From assembly GCA_963668325.1 (NCBI GenBank), contig OY764222.1:1798001-1862000 (forward strand): a stretch of DNA of 64,000 nucleotides, read 5' to 3'. The translations under genes were made by a program, and so were the position numbers. How positions within the stretch are numbered: the stretch's first letter is position 1; each line of letters opens with the position of its first letter. This DNA comes from MPNP01 sp963668325 (GTDB lineage: Bacteria > Pseudomonadota > Alphaproteobacteria > Rhodobacterales > Rhodobacteraceae). The notes beneath the pieces were generated by a model that was not told where the DNA came from, did no database searches, and saw only the letters and a list, made by a program, of their open reading frames with translations. Positions 36,274 through 46,103 of this stretch are shown here, piece after piece.

Positions 36274-37356
36274 TTAAAGATATACGACAATGTTCCCGAA
36301 ATGTGATTTATCCATGAATCTTGCTTGAGCTTGTTTAAAGTCCTTTAAAGGAAACTTCTCGGCAAGCAGGGGCTTTATTTCCTTTCTTTCAATATATCCT
36401 ACCAGGTTTCGAAAGGTTCCTGGTGGAACGATGGTTGCTCCAACTAGAGTTAGATCCTTGAGATAAAAGGTACGTAGATCAAATTCGACCATTGGTCCAG
36501 CTATAGCGCCTGAGCAAACATAACGACCACCGTGATTGAGTACTTCCAGCAATTGGGGCCACATTGTACCTCCTACCACATCAGCAACAACAGAAACGCC
36601 TTTGCCAGAACTCAATTCCAGAACTCGTTCACATAAATTACCAGATTCTCGAAATAGAATTTCATTGGGCATAACCTTTTTGACCTGATCGGCTTTGCCT
36701 ATACTAGATAAAGCAATGGTCGTTGCATTCCGGCGGTTAGCCAATTGGATCAAAGCTGAACCAACTCCTCCCGAAGCACCTGTAATCAATACGATATCAC
36801 CCTCCTTTACTTTGGCTCTATCCAGCATGTTTTCGGCAGTAACACTTGAAGTGGCAAAGGTGGCAAGTTCTATTAGAGAATAATCCGATTGTACCGGATG
36901 GACAGCATTAGCTGGAACCTTGGTGTATTCAGCAAACCCACCATCAATTTCACTGCCAAGATATCCTACTACCTTGTATCTTTCAGGATGTTCCAACGGC
37001 CTTATCCAAGGGTCGACCATTACGGTTTCTCCAAGTAAATGTTTAAATTGGCTTCCCTTAACGTCAACAACCTTCCCGGCAATATCTGCGCCCTGAATTC
37101 TAGGGAATTGCAGTGATGTTCCACCCCAACCACCATCATCGGGACCCAAATTATCAGGGCTTTGGTTATTGTCCCCTGGGTTTGAATCTTTGGAATACCA
37201 ACCCACTCTGGTGTTCACATCAGTATTGTTTAAACCACAAGCCCCCACCTTGATCAGGACTTCCCCCTCCGAAAGGGTAGGGGTCGGGATGTCCTCTCGC
37301 CATTCTAATTTGTCCATCCCGCCATGACCAGTCAGAAGGATTCCTTTCATTTTCAT
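36274..37356 (-). CDS. Zinc-independent-looking MDR alcohol dehydrogenase/quinone reductase
   Basis: 360 aa medium-chain reductase. N-terminal GROES-like part (EVLIKVGACGLNNTDVNTR, RIQGADIAGKVVDV) and a Rossmann domain with ITGASGGVGSALIQLANRR. The Cys-rich structural zinc loop of classical alcohol dehydrogenases is absent, which favours the quinone oxidoreductase or crotonyl reductase-like branch using NAD(P)H. The substrate is not evident. It is 20 bases downstream of the dimethylglycine dehydrogenase-like gene and probably co-transcribed with it. Confidence 0.85.
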   Translation of the reverse strand: MKMKGILLTGHGGMDKLEWREDIPTPTLSEGEVLIKVGACGLNNTDVNTRVGWYSKDSNPGDNNQSPDNLGPDDGGWGGTSLQFPRIQGADIAGKVVDVKGSQFKHLLGETVMVDPWIRPLEHPERYKVVGYLGSEIDGGFAEYTKVPANAVHPVQSDYSLIELATFATSSVTAENMLDRAKVKEGDIVLITGASGGVGSALIQLANRRNATTIALSSIGKADQVKKVMPNEILFRESGNLCERVLELSSGKGVSVVADVVGGTMWPQLLEVLNHGGRYVCSGAIAGPMVEFDLRTFYLKDLTLVGATIVPPGTFRNLVGYIERKEIKPLLAEKFPLKDFKQAQARFMDKSHFGNIVVYL

Positions 37357-37375
37357 ATATTATGCCTTTCGTGGG

Positions 37376-39793
37376 TTACATTTTTTGTAATGAATTCTGT
37401 GGATCATATGGTGGTTTGTTCAGAATTGATGCTTTTCTCATTTCATTCATAATTCTGACCTCAAACCTGGTTTCATTTGTATCGTAATCGGGATTAACAA
37501 AACCGAATGCAAGCAATTTTTTTACCCTGTGCCCAAATCCAATGGAACTGATTGACCCAACTTGTTTACCTGATGAATAAATTGCTTCACCTCCATTGCC
37601 GTCAGTTTCCCCATCATCTTCAATTTCTAAATGAACACACTGGTATCTTGGAGTGCTGTTTAAGGTTGCGAAGTTACCAACAAATTTATGGTTAAAATCA
37701 ACAAATCTCATCTGGCCGGCCTCGGCAAGAGTAACCTCATTGGTCAATTCATTTGCACCCAAATACCCTTTTTCCAATCGCATGGAGTTCATTGCAAAGG
37801 AGCCATATAATTGCAGGCCATGCGTTTGTCCCTTAGCAAAGATTGCCTTGAAGGAATTCCTGATTTCAGATCTTGGTCCATGCAACTCCCAGCCTAATTC
37901 TCCAGCATATGACATTCTGAATGCCCAGAGTTTTGATTCGCTGATTTCAATTTCACGAATAGACCACCAGGGAAATTCAGAATTGGAAAGAGAATAATCG
38001 GTAACATCTGACAGGATCATACGTGAAAATGGTCCATTGACCTTTAAAGCTCCCCATGCATCAGATAAATTACGGATGTTTACTTGTTCAGAACCTCTGG
38101 CAAGATGTAAAATATCCAGCAGCCTTTGTTCAAAGAAAGCTGCACAAACGAGGTAATACCTGTTTTCAGCAAGGCAGAATACGGTTGTTTCCAATTCTAT
38201 TCGACCGGCTTTATTCAATAGATGGGTTAGTCTCATTTTGCCGGGTTCAGGCAATTGGTTGGGAAACAATCGGGTTAAAAATAGAATGGTGTTTTTTCCC
38301 GATACCTCTACCTTGGCAAACGCTGAAATATCCATCAATCCAGCCCGTTTCTGAACTGCATTTACTTCATTTGCAATAATTTCGTGGACCTGGCTGCGTC
38401 GAAAGCTGTAGATATCTATTGGTACCTGATTTTGAGGTGCAAACCATCTGGGTCTTTCGTGGCCATAGACTTCTTCGAAGACGGCATTTCTATCTTTCAG
38501 AAAGTCATAAATCGCTGAAGGCCGAACTGGCCTTGCTTCCAGCCGATTATAATTCGGAAACGGAACTTCGTGCCGAAGGATGTAATCTTCCTTGGCCTTG
38601 ACCACCTGGTAGTTGTTTGAAGCAAATGAACCAAACCTCCGCGGGTCAAACTCACGCATGTTGATTTCGGTTTCACCATGAACCATCATTCTTGCCAGTT
38701 CTCTGGTTAAGGCCGGTCCCCATCCAATTCCAATCTGGGTTCCACAGCAACACCAATAGTTTTTAAGTTTAGGGGCCGGCCCAATTAAGGGATTTCCATC
38801 AGGGGGATGGCTTATTGCACCGTGTACGACTCGACGTATTCCAAGATTTGCTAAAATAGGAATTCTGTTGAAGGCATTTTCCAACCATGGAAAAACTCGA
38901 TCATAATCAGGTCCAAATAACTCGTTTTCAGCTTTCCATGGACAACCTTTTATCCACACAGGGTTAGGATTTAACTTTTCGTATATGCCAATCAAGCCTG
39001 CTTTTTGTTCCATGCGAAAATAACCGGATATCTCACGGTCATCCCGGATAACAGGAAGTTCAGTTTCCAAACTCTTGAACTCAGGTACCTGTTCAGTTAC
39101 AAAATAATGATGACTCATTGATGTTGCTGGAAGGTTGTAGCCTGTCCATGCAGCAATTTGCTTAGCATAAGTCCCACCGGCATTGATCACATGTTTGCAG
39201 GTTATTGAACCATTGGGTGTGGTAACCAGCCACTCACCAGACCCCGCTCTTGATATATCAGTAACCTGAGTTCGACGAAATATTTTAACGCCCTGTTTTT
39301 TAGCTCCGGTGGCAAGGGCTTGCGTGACATTTGAAGGGTCCACATGGCCATCACCAGGGGTGTGCAGAGCAGACTGTACTCCATTCAAATTATAAAAGGG
39401 ATGTAATTTGGCAATCTCTGTTGGCTTTAAGAGTTCCATTTGAAACCCCAATCCTTTCCCTACAGACATGGATTGTAATTGCCAATCGACTTCATCGCTT
39501 GTATACGCCAATCGCAGGGAGCCGCAACCATGCCAACTCACTTTCATTCCTGTTTCTACTTCAAGAATCCTGGAATAAAGGTCGATATTGTAACCTACGC
39601 ATTTACCAAGGGAATAGCTTGAGGTAGAGTGGGTGATTTGACCTGCTGCATGCCAGGTTGACCCGCTGGTCAATTCGGCTTTTTCCAACAGAACAACATC
39701 TTGCATGCCTTCCTTGGGGAGGTGGTAGGCTAAACCGCAGCCCATTATACCCCCACCGATGATTACCGCTTCCGCATGTGTCGGTATTTCCAT
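37376..39793 (-). CDS. Dimethylglycine/sarcosine dehydrogenase-like FAD and folate enzyme
   Basis: 805 aa with the DMGDH architecture: N-terminal FAD-dependent DAO domain (AVIIGGGIMGCGLAYHL; the SGSTWHAAGQ motif contains the His that carries covalent FAD in relatives), a middle FAO/MnmE-like part, and a C-terminal GcvT-like tetrahydrofolate domain (MRLEKGYLGANELTNEVTLAEAG). Such enzymes oxidatively demethylate N-methylated glycines or related amines, transferring the C1 unit to folate. The exact substrate cannot be read. It diverges from the RpiR/Rieske operon, with a 66-base shared spacer, so the two units may be regulated together. Confidence 0.9.
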   Translation of the reverse strand: MEIPTHAEAVIIGGGIMGCGLAYHLPKEGMQDVVLLEKAELTSGSTWHAAGQITHSTSSYSLGKCVGYNIDLYSRILEVETGMKVSWHGCGSLRLAYTSDEVDWQLQSMSVGKGLGFQMELLKPTEIAKLHPFYNLNGVQSALHTPGDGHVDPSNVTQALATGAKKQGVKIFRRTQVTDISRAGSGEWLVTTPNGSITCKHVINAGGTYAKQIAAWTGYNLPATSMSHHYFVTEQVPEFKSLETELPVIRDDREISGYFRMEQKAGLIGIYEKLNPNPVWIKGCPWKAENELFGPDYDRVFPWLENAFNRIPILANLGIRRVVHGAISHPPDGNPLIGPAPKLKNYWCCCGTQIGIGWGPALTRELARMMVHGETEINMREFDPRRFGSFASNNYQVVKAKEDYILRHEVPFPNYNRLEARPVRPSAIYDFLKDRNAVFEEVYGHERPRWFAPQNQVPIDIYSFRRSQVHEIIANEVNAVQKRAGLMDISAFAKVEVSGKNTILFLTRLFPNQLPEPGKMRLTHLLNKAGRIELETTVFCLAENRYYLVCAAFFEQRLLDILHLARGSEQVNIRNLSDAWGALKVNGPFSRMILSDVTDYSLSNSEFPWWSIREIEISESKLWAFRMSYAGELGWELHGPRSEIRNSFKAIFAKGQTHGLQLYGSFAMNSMRLEKGYLGANELTNEVTLAEAGQMRFVDFNHKFVGNFATLNSTPRYQCVHLEIEDDGETDGNGGEAIYSSGKQVGSISSIGFGHRVKKLLAFGFVNPDYDTNETRFEVRIMNEMRKASILNKPPYDPQNSLQKM

Positions 39794-39810
39794 TAATGTC
39801 TCAAAAACAA

Positions 39811-39838
39811 TTGACCAATTATATTACATTTGTATCTT
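39811..39838 (+). promoter_or_regulatory. Candidate promoter of the rpiR-Rieske unit
   Basis: TTGACC, 16 bases, TATCTT in the short divergent spacer, ending about 21 bases before the rpiR ATG. Both boxes are near consensus but the spacer is one short. Confidence 0.3.
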
Positions 39839-39859
39839 TTATTATTAGAAATAAAACAA

Positions 39860-40756
39860 ATGGTTAAAAAAATTGAATTAAACGATTTGCTGGTTGATAT
39901 TCAATCAGTTGGCGAAAATTTTCCACCTGAATTGCAAAAAGTTGCCAAGTTTGTGCTGGAAAATCCCCAGGTGATTGGATTTTCTTCTATCCGTGATCTG
40001 GCCAAGTTGGCCAAGGTCAATCACAGCACAATAGTCAGATTTGCCAAGATAAATGGATTTTCCACCTTTTCTGAATTTCGTGAAGTTTTTCGTCCCCAGC
40101 TGAATACTGATGATAAGGGTTCTTTATGTAATCGTGCTAATGTAGAAAATTACCGCAGTAAGGGTATACAGGGGACAAAATCTGGTGCCAATTGTACTTC
40201 CATTTCTGACTTGGAAGTTTTGAATTCTCCCGAAATGCACAGTCTGATCCATACAGCCGCTAATAATATTTTAAGAACCAAAACATGTTTTGTCTTAGGG
40301 GTAGGAATTGCCAACACAGTTGCAAGAAACTTTACCTATCTGGCCGGAATGATTGCACCGGGCTTTATATCTTTACCTTCCGGGGGTGATTTGCCAATTG
40401 ATGTTTTGGGGCGAGGTACCAAAGAAGATATTCTGATCGCCATGACCTTCAAACCATACCGAAAGGAAGTCATTGATGCAGTGAAATTTGCCAATTCTCT
40501 TGGTATACCCATAATTGCTATCTCGGACTCACCAGCTTGTCCGATCATGTCAAAGGCAAAAATAAGATTTGTTGTTCCAACGAGTTCTCCACATTTTTTT
40601 CCTTCAATGGTACCGGTAACTGCTTTATTTGAACTTCTGCTAAGTTATTTGATTTCTGAAATTGGTGATGAGGCAATTATTGATTTAAGGAAATTTCACA
40701 GTCGCAGACATTCGTTTGGGATCTATGTTGAGGAAGCTGATGAACATAAAAACTGA
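39860..40756 (+). CDS. RpiR/MurR-family transcriptional regulator
   Basis: About 298 aa from the ATG at 39860; a TTG-started extension from 39830 has no support. The N-terminal HTH_6 domain has the family's spacing: PPELQKVAKFVLENPQVIGFSSIRDLAK, then VNHSTIVRFAKINGFSTFSEFR. The C-terminal half is a SIS sugar-phosphate-like domain (FVLGVGIANTVARNFTYL, DILIAMTFKPYRKEVIDAV, IIAISDSPACPI). The Rieske oxygenase start overlaps its end by 17 bases, so it likely regulates that gene and the divergent DMGDH-like gene. Confidence 0.88.
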   Translation: MVKKIELNDLLVDIQSVGENFPPELQKVAKFVLENPQVIGFSSIRDLAKLAKVNHSTIVRFAKINGFSTFSEFREVFRPQLNTDDKGSLCNRANVENYRSKGIQGTKSGANCTSISDLEVLNSPEMHSLIHTAANNILRTKTCFVLGVGIANTVARNFTYLAGMIAPGFISLPSGGDLPIDVLGRGTKEDILIAMTFKPYRKEVIDAVKFANSLGIPIIAISDSPACPIMSKAKIRFVVPTSSPHFFPSMVPVTALFELLLSYLISEIGDEAIIDLRKFHSRRHSFGIYVEEADEHKN

Positions 40757-41828
40757 CATTCATTATGCTCTTGCGGCCAAATTCTATACCAGCAGGGATA
40801 TTTTTGAAAAGGAGAAGGAGACTCTTTTAAGCAAAACCTGGTTGTTCACTTGCCATGAAAGTGAAATCCCGAATATTGGTGATTACTATACCCTTGAACT
40901 AAACGGCGAAAGCCTTTTTGTTATTCGTGGTCAGGACAGGCAGATAAGAACTTTCTTCAATGTATGCCAGCACCGTGCTCACCAACTGGTCCAGGGGAAA
41001 GGAAATTGTCGGTCAATTGTATGTCCTTACCATTCCTGGACATATGAATTGGAGGGAAGGCTAAGATCTGGACCAAATCTGGGTTCAATTCGTCATTTGG
41101 ATAGAACCAGGATTTGCCTCCAAAAAGTTAAAACTGAAAATTTTCACGGGTTTATATTTGTTAATTTTGATGCTAATGCCTCCGAGATGGAAGAGTGGTT
41201 TCCCGGAGTAAGGCAATCGCTGGCGAAATATGTTCCAGATTTGAACCTTCTCAAACCAATGATGTGGGTCGAAATTCCCGAGAAATGCAATTGGAAAACG
41301 TCCGTAGAAAACCATTCGGAGTGTTACCATTGTCAAATTAATCATAAGGCCTTCTCGGAAGGTGTGATTGATCCTTCTACCTATGATATCCAGCCAGATG
41401 GATATTGCCTTCGGCATACGACCCGTATGAATAGCTTTGATGCGATGACTTACAGTGTAGATCTATCAGTTCCTCATGCCACTGACTATGCCACCTTCTT
41501 TTTGTGGCCAATGTTTGCCTTTCAGGTATATCCCGGGAACCTACTCAATACTTATCACTGGCGATCCCATGATGTTGATAATTGTACTGTTTGGAGGGGT
41601 TGGTTTTCCATTGATGGAGAACATGATGAAGTGATAAGCAATCTGGCAGTTCAGGATAGAGAAACTACCGTGGCTGAAGATATTACCTTGGTTGAAAGTG
41701 TTGGCAGGGGATTGAAAAGCAGAGGGTACAAGCCTGGCCCGTTGGTCGTAGACCCTGCTTGCGGGGTTAATTCCGAACACTCGATAATGCACATTCAGAG
41801 ATGGATTAGGGAAGGGATTGATCTTTAG
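40740..41828 (+). CDS. Rieske non-haem iron oxygenase alpha subunit
   Basis: About 362 aa from an ATG with a strong GAGGAAG just upstream. The Rieske cluster ligands lie in FNVCQHRAHQL and IVCPYHSWTYE. The mononuclear iron site is ENHSECYHCQINH, where the two His are the expected ligands. This branch includes glycine betaine, carnitine and proline-betaine (stachydrine) demethylases as well as aromatic dioxygenases. The neighbouring DMGDH-like flavoprotein favours removal of methyl groups from a quaternary or methylated amine. A dedicated reductase is not adjacent, so electrons would come from elsewhere. Confidence 0.87.
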   Translation: MNIKTDIHYALAAKFYTSRDIFEKEKETLLSKTWLFTCHESEIPNIGDYYTLELNGESLFVIRGQDRQIRTFFNVCQHRAHQLVQGKGNCRSIVCPYHSWTYELEGRLRSGPNLGSIRHLDRTRICLQKVKTENFHGFIFVNFDANASEMEEWFPGVRQSLAKYVPDLNLLKPMMWVEIPEKCNWKTSVENHSECYHCQINHKAFSEGVIDPSTYDIQPDGYCLRHTTRMNSFDAMTYSVDLSVPHATDYATFFLWPMFAFQVYPGNLLNTYHWRSHDVDNCTVWRGWFSIDGEHDEVISNLAVQDRETTVAEDITLVESVGRGLKSRGYKPGPLVVDPACGVNSEHSIMHIQRWIREGIDL

Positions 41829-41919
41829 GGTTATACAAAGTGGGATTGTGACAACCACTCGCTAGCCCACATGATATTACACAATCATATTTTGGAAGTA
41901 AAAATTTAGGTAAAAAATA

Positions 41920-42300
41920 ATGGATGAAGAATTTTTTGACAAAGGTTTGGCCGCAAGAAAAAATACTCTTGGGGAAGAGTATGTAAATAAGAGTTTGCAG
42001 CAGGCAGATGAATTCAACCTTCCTTTCCAAAAGGCTATGACAGCTTGGTGTTGGGGATTTGGTTGGGGTGATGAAACCATAGATCCAAAGACCAGAAGCA
42101 TGATGAATTTGGCCATGATCGGGGCTTTGGGAAAAATGACCGAATGGGAAATTCACCTCAGGGGAGCTCTGAATAACGGAGTATCGGTGGAAGAAGTTAG
42201 AGCAATAATCCATATCGTCGGGATATATTGTGGAGTCCCTCAGGCACTGGAGTGTTTTCGGTCAGCTAGAAAGGTATTGGAGGCGGAAGGTAAACTATAA
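41920..42300 (+). CDS. Carboxymuconolactone decarboxylase-family protein
   Basis: 126 aa, all-helical CMD fold: MMNLAMIGALGKMTEWEIHLRGALNNGVSVEEVRAIIHIVGIYCGVPQAL. The AhpD-type CxxC is absent, so it is in the decarboxylase-like rather than peroxidase-coupled branch; 4-carboxymuconolactone decarboxylase itself is one option. It follows the Rieske gene by about 90 bases and may be in the same unit; a link to amine degradation is not obvious. Confidence 0.8.
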   Translation: MDEEFFDKGLAARKNTLGEEYVNKSLQQADEFNLPFQKAMTAWCWGFGWGDETIDPKTRSMMNLAMIGALGKMTEWEIHLRGALNNGVSVEEVRAIIHIVGIYCGVPQALECFRSARKVLEAEGKL

Positions 42301-42322
42301 TCCCAATGAAAGTGTTTGGTTC

Positions 42323-43318
42323 TTAATATTTCTCTTGCCAGGTTGGCAACGAATCATTTTCTTCTGGTGTTGCGTTGAACACACCTCGAGCAATTGCTCG
42401 AGACACTGTTTTGGCAGCTGCATCACTTATCTCGAAAACGGCTGCATCAGGATCGGCAACCGCCTTCGTTCCGCTAGATGCGGCAAATAACAGATCACCA
42501 TCGAAAATTGTGTGGGCGGGAACGATTGCTCTGGCAATCCCATCGTGAGCTGCTATGGCTATTCTGGTCAATTGAGCTTGGTCTAGTTTGGCATCTGTCG
42601 CAACTATCCCTATCGTGGTATTGCCAAAGTTCTCAGAAGTATCGCCCTGAAGGGAAGGAGTCCAATCTGGTTTGATTTCTGTGGTTGTTCCCAAGCCACC
42701 GAACTCATCCCCAAATTCCCAGAACGCAGCCCAAAAATTTCTCTCTTCGTATTGAGTCGTTGAGCCAAGAGAATTAACCGCCATCAACGCTCCGACCGTA
42801 TAGCCGGACTCTAATTTTAGTGAAGCGGTACCCAGGCCACCTTTTAGGTTGTTGGTTGTGGCTCCGGTCCCAGCTCCAACACTTCCAATCTTGAAATCTA
42901 TAGCAACATTTTCCAAAGCCTCTTTACCCAGATTGGCATAAGGGTTTGAGGTCCAACTCTTCTGACCACCATTTAATAGATCAAATAAAATAGCGCTTGG
43001 AATGATAGGAACTCTAACGTCGCCTACGGGGAATCCCCTCCCCTGATGGGATAATAAATCTCCTACTCCAGTGGCAGCATCCAAGCCAAAAGCCGACCCG
43101 CCTGACAGAACCAGGCAATCAACCTTTTTAACTAACCTGTCTGGTGCGAGTAAATCGGTTTCCCTAGTGCCGGGTGCTCCACCCATTACATGAACGGCAG
43201 CAACAAATGGTCTTTCACCGTAGAATACTGTAACACCGGACTTGATGTGGTTATCAGTAGAATTCCCAACCAGGAAACCCGAAATATCCGTAATTGAATT
43301 TCTAGCCCCGGGATTCAA
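42323..43318 (-). CDS. P1/S58-family aminopeptidase (DmpA-like)
   Basis: 331 aa. The P1 peptidase family pattern is visible: N-terminal ITDISGFLVGNSTD, VHVMGGAPGTRETDLL, LSGGSAFGLDAATGV, and GYTVGALMAVNSLGS. By analogy with DmpA/BapA, self-cleavage before Ser183 (Asn182-Ser183) would make the N-terminal nucleophile. Substrates in the family are D- or beta-peptides. The start is TTG with GAAAGGG seven bases upstream. It converges with the CMD gene and precedes nothing obvious in its own operon. Confidence 0.85.
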   Translation of the reverse strand: MNPGARNSITDISGFLVGNSTDNHIKSGVTVFYGERPFVAAVHVMGGAPGTRETDLLAPDRLVKKVDCLVLSGGSAFGLDAATGVGDLLSHQGRGFPVGDVRVPIIPSAILFDLLNGGQKSWTSNPYANLGKEALENVAIDFKIGSVGAGTGATTNNLKGGLGTASLKLESGYTVGALMAVNSLGSTTQYEERNFWAAFWEFGDEFGGLGTTTEIKPDWTPSLQGDTSENFGNTTIGIVATDAKLDQAQLTRIAIAAHDGIARAIVPAHTIFDGDLLFAASSGTKAVADPDAAVFEISDAAAKTVSRAIARGVFNATPEENDSLPTWQEKY

Positions 43319-43400
43319 TTTGATACCCTTTCAATACGTATATTTATCGTGCTTATTCTAGAATGAATGGAAACTGCGAGATTTCTTGTGGGACAAACCT

Positions 43401-43694
43401 CTAAAGCAATTCAATTTCAACAAAGGTAAAATCAAATGAATTGGTGTTTACGATATTATGCTCTACCCCTTTTTGTCGGAAGTAGGACTTCCCTGCTTCA
43501 AGATTTGATATTGTTGTTGAATCATCAGAATTGATTGCGGTTAACTCACCAGTAGTTAAAGGTACCACAATGTAATCGAATTCATGAATGTGGAAGCCAG
43601 TGGATTCACCAGGTTTAAATTTCCATTTGGTAACATTTATTTTGGAATTCCTAATTTGGGGGGTGCTAGTGGCTAGCTTCTCATCTGTTTGCAT
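43401..43694 (-). CDS. Small cupin-domain protein
   Basis: 97 aa single cupin: WKFKPGESTGFHIHEFDYIVVPL is motif 1 with metal-type His ligands, followed by a looser motif 2 around SYFRQKGVEHNIVN. Its role is unknown; small cupins of this type can bind metal, isomerise sugars or act as sensors. It is transcribed toward the P1 peptidase gene with about an 80-base gap. Confidence 0.75.
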   Translation of the reverse strand: MQTDEKLATSTPQIRNSKINVTKWKFKPGESTGFHIHEFDYIVVPLTTGELTAINSDDSTTISNLEAGKSYFRQKGVEHNIVNTNSFDFTFVEIELL

Positions 43695-43882
43695 TGGTTT
43701 CTTTCTGTCCTAGAAATTCACGAATAAGTAGAGTATCCGGTTATTCACAAATCGTTTACAAATTCCTAAACAATCATGAAAATTGAGATTAATATCAACT
43801 AAGAATTCTAATCAATCCGAAGTATCATATTTTTTCTATTAATATATTATCCTTTAGAAGTATTCTTAATTATGGAAAATTT

Positions 43883-44377
43883 GTGAAAATAATTGGTATT
43901 GATCCAGGTTTGACCAAAACCGGATGGGGGATTATTGAGAGCAGGGGGCAAAATTACACCTACATTGATTGCGGGGTTATATCTCCCAGGGAAACTGATT
44001 TAGCAAAAAAATTGTTGGCGATTTTCACTAAATTAACAGCTGTAATTGAAAATTTTAATCCTGAAACTGCTGCTGTGGAAAAAACTTTTGTAAATAAAGA
44101 TGGAGCAAATTCGCTCAAACTTGGTTATGCAGGCGCCATGGCCTTGTTGGCTCCAACAAAAGCAGGGTTGGAAGTAAGCCAATATGCCCCAAACACGATA
44201 AAAAATGCCGTGGTGGGAGTAGGGCATGCAACCAAGGATCAAGTTGAGTACATGGTAAGAATGCAATTAAAGGGGTTCCAGAATAAAGGGGCTGATAGTA
44301 CAGATGCCTTGGCAATCGCCTTAACCCATTCATTGCTAATTCCCCAAATGACAATCGAAAAATCTATTCAATTGTAA
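43883..44377 (+). CDS. ruvC: Holliday junction resolvase RuvC
   Basis: 164 aa, GTG start with ATGGAAAA before it. N-terminal KIIGIDPGLTKTGWGII contains the first catalytic Asp; AVEKTFVNKDGANSLKLGYA and the acidic C-terminal GADSTDALAIALTHS complete the active site. It cleaves Holliday junctions moved by RuvAB. First gene of the ruv unit; ruvA follows after 13 bases. Confidence 0.95.
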   Translation: MKIIGIDPGLTKTGWGIIESRGQNYTYIDCGVISPRETDLAKKLLAIFTKLTAVIENFNPETAAVEKTFVNKDGANSLKLGYAGAMALLAPTKAGLEVSQYAPNTIKNAVVGVGHATKDQVEYMVRMQLKGFQNKGADSTDALAIALTHSLLIPQMTIEKSIQL

Positions 44378-44390
44378 TGGTTATAGCACT

Positions 44391-45050
44391 TTGATTGGTA
44401 AAATTTCAGGCATAATCGATTTCATCGGCTCTGACTTTGTGTTGCTTAATGTGAATGGGGTTGGCTATGAGGTTTATTGTTCCAACAACACCTTGAACTC
44501 ATTACCATCACCTGGCAAACAAATAACTTTGTTTACCGACCTTCTTGTAAGGCAGGATCTTCTCCAGCTAACCGGGTTCAAACATCTAAATGAAAGATCA
44601 TTTTACCGTGAATTATTGACAGTACAGGGTGTGGGAAAAAAAGGTGCACTTTCTATTGTGGACACGATCGGTGTACCAGCTTCCATCCGAGCGATTTCTA
44701 TGGATGATTGGCGCCCATTTAAATCCGCACCCACGATAGGGCCAAAAATTGCACAAAGGATAGTTATCGAACTCAAACCCAAATTAAGCAAATTATTGAT
44801 ATTGGGTGGGGAGAATGTTGAATCCTCCGATGCAACTGATCAACCGAGTGACAATATTAAAATAACAAAGCAGTCCGAAGAATATAACAAGGAGGTACAG
44901 ATCAGAACAGAAGCTCTTTCAGCATTAGTTAAACTGGGGTATTCGGAAAGTGTTTCAGCAGCAGTACTAACCCAAATAATTCTGGACTCGGAAGATTTTA
45001 CCACTGAGAGTCTGATCAGAGATGCCTTACAACGTTTGTCTTCACTTTAG
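44391..45050 (+). CDS. ruvA: Holliday junction DNA helicase subunit RuvA
   Basis: 219 aa. The protein begins IGKISGIIDFIGSDFVLLNV, the conserved N-terminus, so the TTG start is required; the ATG a few bases upstream closes within five codons. The helix-hairpin-helix DNA-binding region is VQGVGKKGALSIVD and IGPKIAQRIVIELKPK. The acidic Asn/Asp/Glu linker (GENVESSDATDQPSD) leads to the RuvB-binding C-terminal domain. RuvA is the junction-recognising tetramer. Confidence 0.94.
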   Translation: MIGKISGIIDFIGSDFVLLNVNGVGYEVYCSNNTLNSLPSPGKQITLFTDLLVRQDLLQLTGFKHLNERSFYRELLTVQGVGKKGALSIVDTIGVPASIRAISMDDWRPFKSAPTIGPKIAQRIVIELKPKLSKLLILGGENVESSDATDQPSDNIKITKQSEEYNKEVQIRTEALSALVKLGYSESVSAAVLTQIILDSEDFTTESLIRDALQRLSSL

Positions 45051-45065
45051 GAATTAAGCAGTTTT

Positions 45066-46103
45066 ATGGCAGAAAATACCTCCGCAATTACGCCTGAAAA
45101 CATTCCGACAGATAATGATCATGCACTGAGACCCAGAAAACTCAAGGAGTTTATTGGCCATGATGAGCTAAGATATAATTTGGGGGTTTTTATTAAGAGT
45201 GCGAGTATCCAATCAAAACCGATGGCACATACCCTGTTTTATGGACCTCCTGGTTTGGGTAAAACCACCTTGGCACAGATCATTGCCAGAGAAATGGATG
45301 TTAACTTTTCAATGACTTCGGGTCCTGTCCTGGCCAAGGCAGGTGACCTGGCGGCCATTTTGACCAAGCTGGATACACACGATGTGTTGTTTATAGACGA
45401 AATACACCGTTTGCATCCTATAGTTGAAGAAATTCTCTATCCGGCAATGGAAGATTATGCGCTCGACCTGGTTGTAGGGTCTGGACCCGCTGCCAGGACC
45501 GTTCGGATTGAGTTAAATCAATTCACGCTTATCGGCGCAACCACTAGGCTGGGATTATTGACAACACCACTTAGAGATCGTTTCGGCATCCATATGAGGT
45601 TGGAGTTTTACTCAGCCGAGGAATTGCTGAAAATTGTAACCCGATCAGCCCAGGTTTTAAAAATTGAAATAGAGGAAGCAGGGGCTATGGAAATTTCTCA
45701 AAGGTCTCGAGGTACCCCCCGGGTTGCCAACAGACTCTTAAGCCGCGTGATTGACTTTGCCATTGTTGAGAATGATGGGAGAATCTCCCATGAGGTGGCG
45801 AACAAGGCATTGGACAGGTTAGGAGTAGATCACCTAGGGTTGGATTCCAATGATCGGAAATACCTTAATATTGTAGCTGACCATTATGGAGGTGGTCCAG
45901 TTGGAATTGAAACCATTTCAGCAGCAATGTCGGAGGTAAAGGACACAATTGAGGATGTGGTTGAACCCTATTTGATGCAGGCGGGCTTTATTAGTAGAAC
46001 ACCTAGAGGACGGACAATAACGAACTTGGCCTGGAAGCATTTAGATAAAAAACCCCCCAGCGCTGTAAATGACTTGTTTAGTGGTGCCAGCAGTGAAACA
46101 TGA
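45066..46103 (+). CDS. ruvB: Holliday junction DNA helicase motor RuvB
   Basis: 345 aa AAA+ ATPase: Walker A GPPGLGKTT, Walker B LFIDEIHR, sensor GATTRLGLL and arginine finger region TPLRDRFG, then the C-terminal winged helix (RTPRGRTITNLAWKHL). It drives branch migration with RuvA. Fifteen bases after ruvA; its end overlaps ybgC by 35 bases. Confidence 0.97.
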   Translation: MAENTSAITPENIPTDNDHALRPRKLKEFIGHDELRYNLGVFIKSASIQSKPMAHTLFYGPPGLGKTTLAQIIAREMDVNFSMTSGPVLAKAGDLAAILTKLDTHDVLFIDEIHRLHPIVEEILYPAMEDYALDLVVGSGPAARTVRIELNQFTLIGATTRLGLLTTPLRDRFGIHMRLEFYSAEELLKIVTRSAQVLKIEIEEAGAMEISQRSRGTPRVANRLLSRVIDFAIVENDGRISHEVANKALDRLGVDHLGLDSNDRKYLNIVADHYGGGPVGIETISAAMSEVKDTIEDVVEPYLMQAGFISRTPRGRTITNLAWKHLDKKPPSAVNDLFSGASSET

